15,731 nt of DNA from contig WREE01000030.1 in assembly GCA_009779515.1 (NCBI GenBank), forward strand, positions 1-15,731. The letters run 5' to 3'. This document shows positions 7,504 through 15,102 of this stretch, in pieces (position 1 is the first letter of the stretch; every line of letters starts with the position of its first letter). Below the pieces are notes generated by a model. It ran no database searches and was not told the origin of the DNA. It saw nothing but the letters and a program-made list of their open reading frames with translations. This DNA is from Symbiobacteriaceae bacterium. GTDB taxonomy: Bacteria; Bacillota; JAAYKD01; WRDA01. The position numbers and the translations under genes were made by a program.

Positions 7504-9753
7504 TTATCGTGCTAAATAATTATATAAAGTTAAAAAAGCAGCTCTTTTCGTAAGTAGTGCCTGAGGTTCAAAAGTGTTAAAGGTAATGGCTTTATTTCCT
7601 ACTGCCAGCGCCACAATAGCCGCTTCCTGGAGGGGTAACCCCAAAGGGTTGACAAAGATCCCCGGCATGTTGGTCACGTACTGTCCGAGGTAGATAAAGT
7701 TCACTAAATACTTAACTTCATCCATAGCGGTAAGCAGCCTGGTGGGCGCCATATCTTCTTCTGCCAGGTAGCCTTGTCCCACCATATACTGATAAAACTC
7801 TCTTTCGGTGCCGTCAAAACCGTAGTTTTCGAAAAGCGAGTATAATAGCTTTAAATAGGCATATTGGGTTAAGTGCTCTTCCGGGTTAAACTCTCCACCC
7901 TCCCAAGGGAGCATCATGGCTACCGCTTCCAAACGGGAAGCATCTTGGTCTCCTGCCAAATCGCTAAAAGAAGGAGCTCCCCCTAAGCGCTGCCCTCGGA
8001 CTTGATTTGGTTGGGGATAAACTGTTCCTGCATGGGCATCCAAGGTAGTATTGAAGACCAATTCGCCGATAGGATAAACTAACTTGGCAGCATAAGCGGC
8101 AGGGCTGGTGGTGAGAAACTGCTCCCCTCCTTCGCTCACAGGAACTGGTAAAATAGCCAGGGAGAGGGGCACTGCCTGGAAGATGCTCTCATAGGCTGTA
8201 TCAGCCGGTAGCGAAGGCTCCGGAGAGGGGAAGACCAGCTCGCTGTTCCAGTTTTGGTAATAATCGCTAACCTTACCATTCGCCGCGTTGATACTGACCG
8301 AGCAAGAGTTGCCGGTATACACCAAACCGTTAACTATCCGCTGGTAAGTTAAGGTGAGATGGTCATAGCCGTAGTTATAAGTATCGTAAGCAGAAAAATC
8401 GGGGAGAGACATCCTTTGGGTTTGTTGGAAGTAGGTAGGTTTAACTGTCTGTAGAAAAGTATCGGCGGCAGCTATTGCCTCTTCCCAAGTCGTTTTCGTT
8501 AAAACTTCCGGTTCCTTGGGGTACAACCTGTTACTGCTGCAACTAAAGGAAAGCAGCTCACCACTTTTGGCGTCCAGGTTGGCATATGCCCAAGCATACT
8601 CTCTGCTGTCAGGAGGGTTGGAGAAATAAAGATTAAGCACTTCCCTTTTGGGTAGTTCATAGCCAGAGCTATAACTGGCTTGGGTTAGAATTAAATCTTG
8701 GGGGAGATCTAAATAAGGTAGGGCAAAAAGGAGCGAAATGGCTTTCTCTGTGGAAATGAGCCCTTCTAGCTCTTCAATACGTTGCATCTCCTGGAGAGTC
8801 AGTTCCTCCCTCAAAGCTCGAGGAGAAGCCGAGATGCCATAGCTATCTGCCGTTCCTCCCCCTCCCCCTCTTCCCTGGTAATACTGATCGTAGCGGGGAG
8901 GGTTATAAAACTTACCACTATACGCATCTATATATTCACTGGGAGCATTCCCCCAAGCATACTCTAAAAGTATCTCCGGCTGTTGCCGCCCATCGGGGAG
9001 ATAAAAACTGGAGGTGTAGTAGGAGGAGTTGTAGTTGGGGCTATACTGTAACTTTAACCCCAACTCCTGACGCAAATACTCCTGCAACTCTGCAGCCGTA
9101 AGCACACCATAGCTATCTCCCAAGGTGCTACTGTCGAAATTAGTCCAATAGCTATACAGGTTGCGTAAATCTCCGCTGTCTTTGTCGATATATATGGTTA
9201 TATAATTACCTAAAACTGGAATCTCCCGGATATACTGCCCAAAGCTTATCATGTAACCGCTGTAGCTGTTGTAGGCAATTTGGGTTACTCTTACCTGCTC
9301 TGCTCGCTCCGGGTAGATACGCTCCACCCATGCTGTAGCCTTCGCCACAGCCTCAATTTCGCTATACATAGGAAAATGGGGACGTCTATCGTTGGTGGCA
9401 AAGGTGGAGGCGGAGTAGCAGTTGATGTCGCGGATAGTGCCATTTGCTTCCAAGGTGACATAAATATAATCTTCTCTCTCCTGGCTCCACCAGCGGAAGT
9501 TGTAAGAAAGCATGTCTTCATATTGCCAGCTGTTGACGGAGAATTGATCCAGGAGTTCATGTACAGCCAATTTCTCCCGTACTTGAACAATCAACGCCTC
9601 CAGGGAAGGGTCAGTCTCGCTGCTGGTGATTTGGTACGAGGAGGGCTCAGCTCTGCTGACAGTCATGGCATAGGTAAAGCTGTGACAAGCCAAACTGCTT
9701 AACAGCAAAAGGGTCAAGAGACGCTTAGGCATGGGCGTCCTATTCTTGTTCAT
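7504..9753 (-). CDS. Secreted YcdB/YcdC-repeat protein with C-terminal SLH-like repeats (second paralog)
   Basis: This exported 749-residue protein is probably attached to the cell surface. Its function is unknown. It begins with a basic stretch and a hydrophobic signal peptide (about residues 10-30, cleavage likely after TYA or SRA). The body carries YcdB/YcdC-type units with the family-typical pattern IPVLGNYITIYIDKDSGDL (about 178-196) and a second copy near 470-500 (VNGLVYTGNSCSVSINAANG). Tyrosine is frequent, and a GRGGGGG run lies at about 295-301. The C-terminal 150 residues resemble three degenerate SLH repeats, starting FSDLAG at about 596. I chose ATG 9753 because GAGGTGAT ends a few bases upstream; the in-frame GTG at 9762 overlaps that Shine-Dalgarno. 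It starts 20 bases after the stop of its paralog 9774-12134, so the pair is an operon. SLH repeats usually bind pyruvylated wall polymer; here the assignment is inferred from weak matches. Confidence 0.85.
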   Translation of the reverse strand: MNKNRTPMPKRLLTLLLLSSLACHSFTYAMTVSRAEPSSYQITSSETDPSLEALIVQVREKLAVHELLDQFSVNSWQYEDMLSYNFRWWSQEREDYIYVTLEANGTIRDINCYSASTFATNDRRPHFPMYSEIEAVAKATAWVERIYPERAEQVRVTQIAYNSYSGYMISFGQYIREIPVLGNYITIYIDKDSGDLRNLYSYWTNFDSSTLGDSYGVLTAAELQEYLRQELGLKLQYSPNYNSSYYTSSFYLPDGRQQPEILLEYAWGNAPSEYIDAYSGKFYNPPRYDQYYQGRGGGGGTADSYGISASPRALREELTLQEMQRIEELEGLISTEKAISLLFALPYLDLPQDLILTQASYSSGYELPKREVLNLYFSNPPDSREYAWAYANLDAKSGELLSFSCSSNRLYPKEPEVLTKTTWEEAIAAADTFLQTVKPTYFQQTQRMSLPDFSAYDTYNYGYDHLTLTYQRIVNGLVYTGNSCSVSINAANGKVSDYYQNWNSELVFPSPEPSLPADTAYESIFQAVPLSLAILPVPVSEGGEQFLTTSPAAYAAKLVYPIGELVFNTTLDAHAGTVYPQPNQVRGQRLGGAPSFSDLAGDQDASRLEAVAMMLPWEGGEFNPEEHLTQYAYLKLLYSLFENYGFDGTEREFYQYMVGQGYLAEEDMAPTRLLTAMDEVKYLVNFIYLGQYVTNMPGIFVNPLGLPLQEAAIVALAVGNKAITFNTFEPQALLTKRAAFLTLYNYLAR

Positions 9754-9773
9754 TCTAATCACCTCAATTTTCC

Positions 9774-12134
9774 TTAAGGTCTGGCAAGGAAGGCGTAAAG
9801 GAGCATAGCTTGGTCTAAGCGGGTAACTTCTTTACCCGGTTGCCAATTGCTCAACTCCAAAAGGCCTAAGGCGCTACCGATAGCAGCATACCCGGCTAAT
9901 TCCCGGGGGATAGACCAAACCGGGGGAAAGATCCCCTCCATTTCGGCAACTTCCCGATGACCCACCAAGCGCAGCAAATAACGGAGAGCATCACCGGCGG
10001 TAACCGCCGCCTCGGGATTAACCTCCTCAGCGTCCAAGACCCTCGACCACAGCAGTTGATTGTAAAAAGCACTCTCGCTGGCAAAATAATAGTTACCGAC
10101 TAAAAGGCTGATACTTTGTAAATATTGTCTTTGGGTGACGGGAGTATCGGGTAGGAAATGGGGGTTGTTGGTATCTAAAAGACCGAAACTAGCCAAATAC
10201 TCCACCAAATCCTGTTGGGGGTGCCCTACCATATCGGTATAGTATAAAGAACCGGGCAGATGCCAGAGGGTGCCATCAAATACCAGCATTTCCTTGGTTG
10301 CCGCTGCCACCATTACGCTGCTGCACCTCTCCTCACCATAGACCAAGACCCCTTGCCACACCAGAGGGTCTTCGGTGCTTTCCAGCAAGTAGTATAATTG
10401 GAGAGGGAAGGAGGTTGTCAGTGCCTGGGTAGCCTCTTCTAAACTATACACTCCTTCCACAGAAGGAAACTCCACCTGTTTCCAGTCGTAGCTGTAGCGT
10501 AAGACTGCCCCGGTAATAGGATCTAAAGCTACATGCAAGCTATTATTAACATAATCCAAACCGTTTGCCTGACGCGACCATACAAAGTTTTGCCAGAGAT
10601 AGGGAGCAGGAGTAATCAGAGGGCGCACTTTGTCCGGTTCTTTTTTACCTTCAGACAGTTTGAGCTGGGATTGCGCCAATTTTTCGGGAGCTACCTGCTG
10701 CAACAACCTTTCAGCAATAGTTAACAGCTCGGCTTCACTTAAGCCTTCCCGCTCCTGAGAGGCAGTTTCTAGAGCATAGATGTAATAGGGAGGATAGTTG
10801 GTGGTGTATTCGTAGCTAATAAGCTCACCACTAAAGGGATCCATGGTAGCATAGATATAAGCAAGAGTGTAGGCATAGCTGGTAAAAGGTAAATCCTCCC
10901 CGTAGAGAGCAGCCATCTCCTCGGTGCTGTAAGGAACACTCCAACTAAGGCTGGCTATATAGCCTGCACCGAATTCCTGGTTATAACTGTTGAAACTTCG
11001 GGTGGCATTCTGAGGAAAGTATAACTCCGGTATAGCGCGTAGCTTGGCTTCCAGTTCAGCTACCGTAAGAAATTCGGCTATTTCCTCCACCACCCGACGC
11101 TCTTCAGGACGCAGGGAACTCTTGAGGCTGGCCTCAGCGCTGGCGCCGAAAGTGCTTCGCAGACTATAATAGGGTTTAATATAGTAACGATCACTTGCCG
11201 GTGAGTAGAGTTCACCACTGTAAGCGTCTAGCCATCCCGAGGTACTACTGGGTAAACGATACACCAGGTAAGGTTGGCTTAAGGTATTATAGTAATTCCC
11301 ATCGGCAATATATTTGCTGTCGGGGCTATGCTGGGTGGAGATATACACCAGCTCCAGGGGTATCTTCTCCCGGAAAGCTGCCTCAGCTGCCTCTACCTCC
11401 AAGAGGGGCAGGGAGGAAGGGGTTAGGGTGATGGTGGAGCCAACTTCCCAGCTGCGGGAAAGATAGGAAACACGCTGGTAGGTAGTATCGTAATTCACGC
11501 TTATCCCCTGCCCCAGGACGGGAATACCCTCTAAGTAACGCTGAAAGTATAGGGCATAGCTTCCCGACGTGCCTGACTGTGAAAACCGTGTAGGGGTTAA
11601 AGCCAGCTCCAGTTCTTCGCCGGCAAAGGCTCGTGCTATAACAGCCGCGGCTTCCTCTTCAGCTTCAGCGACAGTCACTTGAGGAAGGCGGTTGTAGCGA
11701 TCGCTAACAGTGTTGTTGTAATCGTACTGGTAATGATCCATGTAAATGATGCGCCCCTCGAAATCGCAGGTAACCATAAGAACTTCGTAGCCGGAGGTGT
11801 AGCCAGCTAGGTTCTGGGGAAGTGACCACCTAAGATACATAATAGGATACGGTTGCAACTGGATAGAGCTATCAAACTCACTGAGTCTTGCCGGCACAGA
11901 GATTTTGCTCTTAATAAGGGGAATAACATTGGTTAGTACCTGCTGTTGGTCTTCATAAGCCAGGGGGAGAAAGGGTTCAGGCACAGCTTCGCCGGTTGCC
12001 AAGAGACGCTCCTCCGCAGGAGAGGCTATTTCCCCGAGAACGGCGCTACTTCCCAGAGAGCAAAGCAGGCAGACAATTAAAGTGAAATGAAGAGAGCGCC
12101 GGGTAAGCGATTTTAAAGTTGAGCTAAGGCTCAT
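9774..12134 (-). CDS. Secreted YcdB/YcdC-repeat protein with C-terminal SLH-like repeats (first paralog)
   Basis: This 786-residue exported protein is a diverged paralog of the next gene and shares its plan. The signal peptide is at about residues 10-34 (hydrophobic core TLIVCLLCSLGSSAV). Repeated YcdB/YcdC-type units include YLEGIPVLGQGISVNYD (200-216), GWLDAYSGELYSP (300-312), MDPFSGELISYEY (431-443) and NGLDYVNNSLHVALDPITG (524-542). Three SLH-like repeats fill the C-terminus: about 631-678 (starts YYTDM), 690-725, and 739-786 (IPRELAGYAAIGSALGLLE and VTRLDQAMLLYAFLARP). The last repeat is the best preserved. The start ATG 12134 has an excellent AAAGGAGG at 12141-12148. No catalytic motif is recognisable. 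A wall-associated structural or folding-related role is inference only. It follows the stalk-domain gene by 63 bases. Confidence 0.86.
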   Translation of the reverse strand: MSLSSTLKSLTRRSLHFTLIVCLLCSLGSSAVLGEIASPAEERLLATGEAVPEPFLPLAYEDQQQVLTNVIPLIKSKISVPARLSEFDSSIQLQPYPIMYLRWSLPQNLAGYTSGYEVLMVTCDFEGRIIYMDHYQYDYNNTVSDRYNRLPQVTVAEAEEEAAAVIARAFAGEELELALTPTRFSQSGTSGSYALYFQRYLEGIPVLGQGISVNYDTTYQRVSYLSRSWEVGSTITLTPSSLPLLEVEAAEAAFREKIPLELVYISTQHSPDSKYIADGNYYNTLSQPYLVYRLPSSTSGWLDAYSGELYSPASDRYYIKPYYSLRSTFGASAEASLKSSLRPEERRVVEEIAEFLTVAELEAKLRAIPELYFPQNATRSFNSYNQEFGAGYIASLSWSVPYSTEEMAALYGEDLPFTSYAYTLAYIYATMDPFSGELISYEYTTNYPPYYIYALETASQEREGLSEAELLTIAERLLQQVAPEKLAQSQLKLSEGKKEPDKVRPLITPAPYLWQNFVWSRQANGLDYVNNSLHVALDPITGAVLRYSYDWKQVEFPSVEGVYSLEEATQALTTSFPLQLYYLLESTEDPLVWQGVLVYGEERCSSVMVAAATKEMLVFDGTLWHLPGSLYYTDMVGHPQQDLVEYLASFGLLDTNNPHFLPDTPVTQRQYLQSISLLVGNYYFASESAFYNQLLWSRVLDAEEVNPEAAVTAGDALRYLLRLVGHREVAEMEGIFPPVWSIPRELAGYAAIGSALGLLELSNWQPGKEVTRLDQAMLLYAFLARP

Positions 12135-12197
12135 AAGTTTCCTCCTTTAACGACGGACAAAATAGTTTACAGTTTCCCTATAATGATAGACGTTTTT

Positions 12198-13298
12198 CTA
12201 AGGAAAAAGTTCCGCCGCAAGGCGCTCCGAAAAATATTTGGTGACAGTTTGCTGCAGGAGCATTTGCCTCTCCAAAGGTAACGGCTCTTCTGACAGCAGG
12301 ATAAGGCCGCTGCCGTCTTGGTAGCAGATGCGGTTGAGAAACTGCGCCAGATACTTTGCTGGTAGCATGACCCGACCGGAGATGACCAGAGGAGCTTCCT
12401 CCCATGCCATAGCGACACCATCTAATGTATAAACAGCTTCTGAGAGGTTGAGACTCAAGCTGTGGTCGCCCAAGTAGGCATATATGGTTGCCTCCTCTTC
12501 CTGCCACACCACCATGCCCTGTAACGCTTCCACCACCACACGTAAGGGAAGATAAACTTGGCTACCGACTTGCACCGGTGCCAGAGCAGGTTTCATCTTG
12601 ACCAGACTCTCCAGTGGCCAGTTGCTTCCTGCCAGCCAAGCGTAGCTCAACCCCTGGCGAAAGAGAAGCAGCTGAGAGTAGGGAGTAAGAATCTCCTCAA
12701 AACGGCTTTGCCAAGTTCCTTCGAAAGTGCTAAGAAGACGCGAAAGAGTGGCGACAGTTTTTAGATAGTTATAGCCTGCTTGCCGGTAGAGGTTGTTAAG
12801 CCATGTTTGGCACCCTTCGAAGTCTTGGTAAAAAACCTTTTGGATTTTCAACTCCCCTTGCCACCGGGCAAAAGTAAAGAGGTAGTTTCTGCTTCCTTGG
12901 TGGCGAGAGCGGGGAGCTGCGGTAAACCCTTTGTCGTAAGAATAGCGCACTTCAGCAGTTCCCGGACCGATACCGATAAAGCTTAAAATATAGGAAGAAT
13001 CGGGATGTAAAGTGAGATCGATGCCCTGCTCTGAGCGATACATTAGTAGGAGCTGGAGATACTCTTCCTCGGATAGAGTCGTCGGGTTTGGGGATGCTAC
13101 GGGAAGGAAAAGATCATGGAAACCGGAGGGAATTTGTAATTGCTGCTCAGCCTCCCAGAAGGCTGTAAAATAAGCTTCCACTACCTGGCGCACCTCCTGT
13201 AGTTCGGCGCCAAAGGTCGAGGCAGATAATGGCGAAGGATGATACCCGAGCGTTAGAAGTAAGGCTATAATTAAGACTCTCAGCATAGCGGTACGCAA
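12198..13298 (-). CDS. Exported protein with copper-amine-oxidase N-terminal-like (stalk) domain
   Basis: This secreted protein of 366 residues has a short basic start and hydrophobic core (about residues 6-26, cleavage likely after LSA) forming a signal peptide. Residues about 30-160 look like an NTF2-like or amidase-protein N-terminal helical/beta region (EVRQVVEAYFTAFWEAE). Residues about 243-335 match the copper amine oxidase N-terminal domain seen in Firmicute surface proteins, with VYLPLRVVVEALQG (248-261), a TLDG repeat unit and VMLPAKYLAQFL (310-321). There is no oxidase catalytic domain, so it should not be called an amine oxidase. The start is TTG at 13298: AGGAGG at 13306-13311 is 7 bases away, while the ATG at 13286 would be 19 bases away. 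It is the first gene of the operon with the two YcdB/YcdC-SLH proteins, suggesting a shared cell-envelope role. Confidence 0.8.
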   Translation of the reverse strand: MRTAMLRVLIIALLLTLGYHPSPLSASTFGAELQEVRQVVEAYFTAFWEAEQQLQIPSGFHDLFLPVASPNPTTLSEEEYLQLLLMYRSEQGIDLTLHPDSSYILSFIGIGPGTAEVRYSYDKGFTAAPRSRHQGSRNYLFTFARWQGELKIQKVFYQDFEGCQTWLNNLYRQAGYNYLKTVATLSRLLSTFEGTWQSRFEEILTPYSQLLLFRQGLSYAWLAGSNWPLESLVKMKPALAPVQVGSQVYLPLRVVVEALQGMVVWQEEEATIYAYLGDHSLSLNLSEAVYTLDGVAMAWEEAPLVISGRVMLPAKYLAQFLNRICYQDGSGLILLSEEPLPLERQMLLQQTVTKYFSERLAAELFP

Positions 13299-13305
13299 AG
13301 GAACA

Positions 13306-13311
13306 CCTCCT
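13306..13311 (-). promoter_or_regulatory. Ribosome binding site deciding a TTG start
   Basis: AGGAGG, within the longer AAAAGGAGGTG on the minus strand, lies 7 bases before TTG 13298. This fixes the start of the stalk-domain gene at TTG rather than at the in-frame ATG 13286. Confidence 0.85.
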
Positions 13312-13372
13312 TTTCAACTACAGGAGTTCTTAAAACTCGGCTTAGATTCCTGCCTGTTAGCTCCATGACACT

Positions 13373-13401
13373 CTGATATTTGACGCCATATACAGTGTTA
13401 A
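13373..13401 (-). promoter_or_regulatory. Candidate promoter of the envelope operon
   Basis: The minus strand reads TTAACA (13401-13396), a 17-base spacer and TATCAG (13378-13373): five of six and four of six matches to the sigma-A consensus. It would give a 5' leader of about 70 bases. It is only a pattern match. Confidence 0.35.
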
Positions 13402-13457
13402 GAAATATGTCTGATTAAACTACCATAAGCTAGCGGCATTTTTTAGGAAGGTGGAGG

Positions 13458-13487
13458 TTTATCGGCACGGTTGTAGAATCGTATAAT
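13458..13487 (+). promoter_or_regulatory. Candidate promoter of the DUF6754-like cluster
   Basis: A perfect -10 box TATAAT (13482-13487) is preceded at 18 bases by a poor -35 (TTTATC, 13458-13463). If used, the mRNA starts near 13494 and has a leader of about 150 bases. The weak -35 suggests an activator or a coincidence. Confidence 0.35.
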
Positions 13488-13552
13488 TGGATTTTTACCC
13501 AAGGCCAGCAACCTACTGCTTGCCTGGAGCTAAACCATGGGTTGATCCATAT

Positions 13553-13575
13553 AGGAGGGGATACCTTTGGGCTGA
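13553..13575 (+). other. Strong Shine-Dalgarno in the leader followed by a two-codon TTG frame
   Basis: AGGAGGGG at 13553-13560 is followed 8 bases after AGGAGG by TTG GGC TGA (13567-13575). It has no ordinary gene behind it and lies about 90 bases before the real start of the cluster. It could be a minimal leader frame, a ribosome standby site or chance. Confidence 0.25.
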
Positions 13576-13646
13576 CTGTTGTTTTCTTTTCATTATTATG
13601 AAGGGATGGGTGAAAAAGTTTGAATGTTATTGCCTTAAGGGAGTCC

Positions 13647-14453
13647 ATGAACGGTATATTAGGTGGCTGGCTGGCTCCTGATACCACCAACAAATTTGCT
13701 TTAATCTCCTTTCTCTATGTTATTGCTTTTACCAGCATTAATATTTTTTGGAATTTCAAAGCCAGAGGAGATGAGCCGCTCCCCAAGTTACGTCGTATAG
13801 CCGGATTAGACGCCATTGATGAAGCGATAGGTCGTTGTACCGAAATGGGAAGACCTGTCATTTACAATGTCGGGATGGATCCTCTAACCCCTCCTACCTT
13901 TGCTTCATTGGCTATATTATCGTATGTCTCCAAGCAAGTTGCCCGCTATGATACCCGCATGATTACGGTTGTACGTATGCCAGCCGTCTTACCTATAGCC
14001 GAGAACTCTGTGCGCCAATCTTATTTAGAAGCAGGAAAACCTGATGCGTTTCGTCCTGAGGATGTTCGCTTCATGACCACAGACCAATTCGGCTACGCCA
14101 CCGCTGTCCTGGGGGTAACCGTCAGAGAAAAGGCTGCTGCTGCGATCATGTTTGGGTATTATTTAGCAGAATGTATGGTTTTTACGGAAGCAGGTTTTGA
14201 AGCCGGAGCAATACAAGTGGCAGGAACAACCAATAACGTCCAAGTGGCCTTTTTTATTGCTTCCTGCGACTACACCCTTATTGGTGAGGAGCTGTATGTT
14301 GCCTCGGCTTACCTCTCGAAAGACCGCGTTCGTATAGCCACGCTGATCACCCAGGATTGGGGAAAAGCTATTCTAGTGGTCATTTGGTTAGTGGGGTTGG
14401 TCTTAACCACATGTGGTAGCCGCGTCGTCCAAGATTTATTGACACTTTACTAG
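13647..14453 (+). CDS. Membrane protein resembling the uncharacterised DUF6754 family
   Basis: This protein of 268 residues from ATG 13647 has one N-terminal TM helix (about residues 18-35, FALISFLYVIAFTSINIF), a cytoplasmic-looking basic loop, a large soluble domain (about 45-235) and a C-terminal TM helix (about 239-256). The domain contains AIDEAIGRCTEMGRPV, a proline-rich MDPLTPPTF, YLAECMVFTEAGFEAGAIQV followed by AGTTNNVQVAFF, and DYTLIGEELYVASAYLS. I associate these with DUF6754 from memory, with moderate confidence; no function is known to me. Start choice is uncertain: ATG 13647 has AAGGGAG only 3 bases before it, while an in-frame TTG at 13620 would add nine residues. It is the first gene of a three-gene operon; the next gene starts 15 bases after its stop. 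Confidence 0.72.
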   Translation: MNGILGGWLAPDTTNKFALISFLYVIAFTSINIFWNFKARGDEPLPKLRRIAGLDAIDEAIGRCTEMGRPVIYNVGMDPLTPPTFASLAILSYVSKQVARYDTRMITVVRMPAVLPIAENSVRQSYLEAGKPDAFRPEDVRFMTTDQFGYATAVLGVTVREKAAAAIMFGYYLAECMVFTEAGFEAGAIQVAGTTNNVQVAFFIASCDYTLIGEELYVASAYLSKDRVRIATLITQDWGKAILVVIWLVGLVLTTCGSRVVQDLLTLY

Positions 14454-14468
14454 TGAGGGGGTTACTGT

Positions 14469-15092
14469 ATGAGAAGATCGCTCCCCATGGCCCTAACCTT
14501 GATTGTAGGCTCTCTTGTTCTGGTTAACTCCTTTTTTCTTTTGCCAGGGCTAAACGCCTTTGTCAATCGCTATGTCAGCCGCACCTCAACTGTCTCCATG
14601 GCTTGGGCGGTAGCTTTGGGCTCTATTAGCCTTATGCGCAACCATTTTCGGCGCATCTCCCGCAAAGCAGAAAACTGGCAGTATAGCATATTATTAATTA
14701 TTTTCTTTACTTTTTTCCTGGTTTTTGGCCTTCTGGTTAATCGGCATCAAAGTGACCCTGTTTACGCTTTTTTCTTTTCTTCCGTCCAACCCCCCTTGAG
14801 TTCAACTACCTACGGTATTTTATGCTTTTATGTCGCCTCAGCGGCTTACCGCTCTTTCCGTATGCGCAGCATGGACTCAGCCATGATGATGCTGTCAGCA
14901 TTTATCGTCATGCTGGGTGCTGTTCCTATCGGTGAAGCTATATGGAGTGGCTTCCCTCCCCTCTCAGAATTTGTTATGGGGACGATGAACACTTCGGTAA
15001 TCCGAGCCATAACTATTGGTCTCACCGTGGGAGCTATCTCCCAGAGTATGCGCAACTTGCTCGGTATCGAGCGTGGTCATATGACGGAATAG
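14469..15092 (+). CDS. Polytopic membrane protein, 207 residues, unknown function
   Basis: This is an integral membrane protein that I do not recognise. Hydrophobic segments lie at about residues 7-26, 43-56, 72-92, 112-126, 136-158 and 174-193, so five or six TM helices are likely. A basic loop (RNHFRRISRKAENW, 57-70) and another near 127-133 (YRSFRMR) suggest the cytoplasmic side. No catalytic or transport signature is visible. The ATG at 14469 has GAGGGG 8 bases upstream (14455-14460). It lies between the DUF6754-like gene (15-base gap) and the next gene, whose Shine-Dalgarno overlaps its stop codon, so the three are probably translated together and may form one membrane complex. Confidence 0.75.
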   Translation: MRRSLPMALTLIVGSLVLVNSFFLLPGLNAFVNRYVSRTSTVSMAWAVALGSISLMRNHFRRISRKAENWQYSILLIIFFTFFLVFGLLVNRHQSDPVYAFFFSSVQPPLSSTTYGILCFYVASAAYRSFRMRSMDSAMMMLSAFIVMLGAVPIGEAIWSGFPPLSEFVMGTMNTSVIRAITIGLTVGAISQSMRNLLGIERGHMTE

Positions 15093-15102
15093 GAGGGGAA
15101 AC

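Larger units (their letters stand above)
13299..13646. other. Divergent intergenic region
   Basis: These 348 bases separate the minus-strand envelope operon from the plus-strand membrane-protein cluster. They must hold promoters for both directions. I see one candidate on each strand (listed separately) and a leader segment near 13501-13560 with a small imperfect hairpin (CCAGCAA with TTGCCTGG) and an unused AGGAGGGG. No terminator, tRNA or recognisable riboswitch was found. Confidence 0.6.

Noticed and set aside
9280..9702. Plus-strand open frame of 140 codons
   Set aside because: It is wholly antisense to the YcdB/YcdC-SLH gene, which has a signal peptide, domain matches and a ribosome binding site. 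The plus-strand frame has none of these.
9660..9753. Lipoprotein lipobox at SLAC in the signal peptide of the second YcdB/YcdC protein
   Set aside because: Positions -3 and -2 are S and L, which do not fit the lipobox pattern. An ordinary signal peptidase I site is more likely.
12178..12507. Minus-strand frames of 84 and 109 codons overlapping the end of the stalk-domain gene
   Set aside because: They lie in other frames of a gene with clear domain content, and their low-complexity arginine- and serine-rich translations match nothing recognisable.
12198..13298. Copper amine oxidase enzyme
   Set aside because: Only the non-catalytic N-terminal stalk-type domain is present; there is no catalytic domain or topaquinone site.
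13440..13560. Possible c-di-GMP type riboswitch, from the GAGCTAAACCATGG string
   Set aside because: Only a short resemblance to one conserved segment is present. The paired GGCAAACC part and the tetraloop/receptor elements expected of that class are not found.
13487..13681. Plus-strand frame of 64 codons before the DUF6754-like gene
   Set aside because: It starts at TTG without a Shine-Dalgarno, overlaps the real gene start in another frame, and its cysteine- and tryptophan-rich translation looks random.
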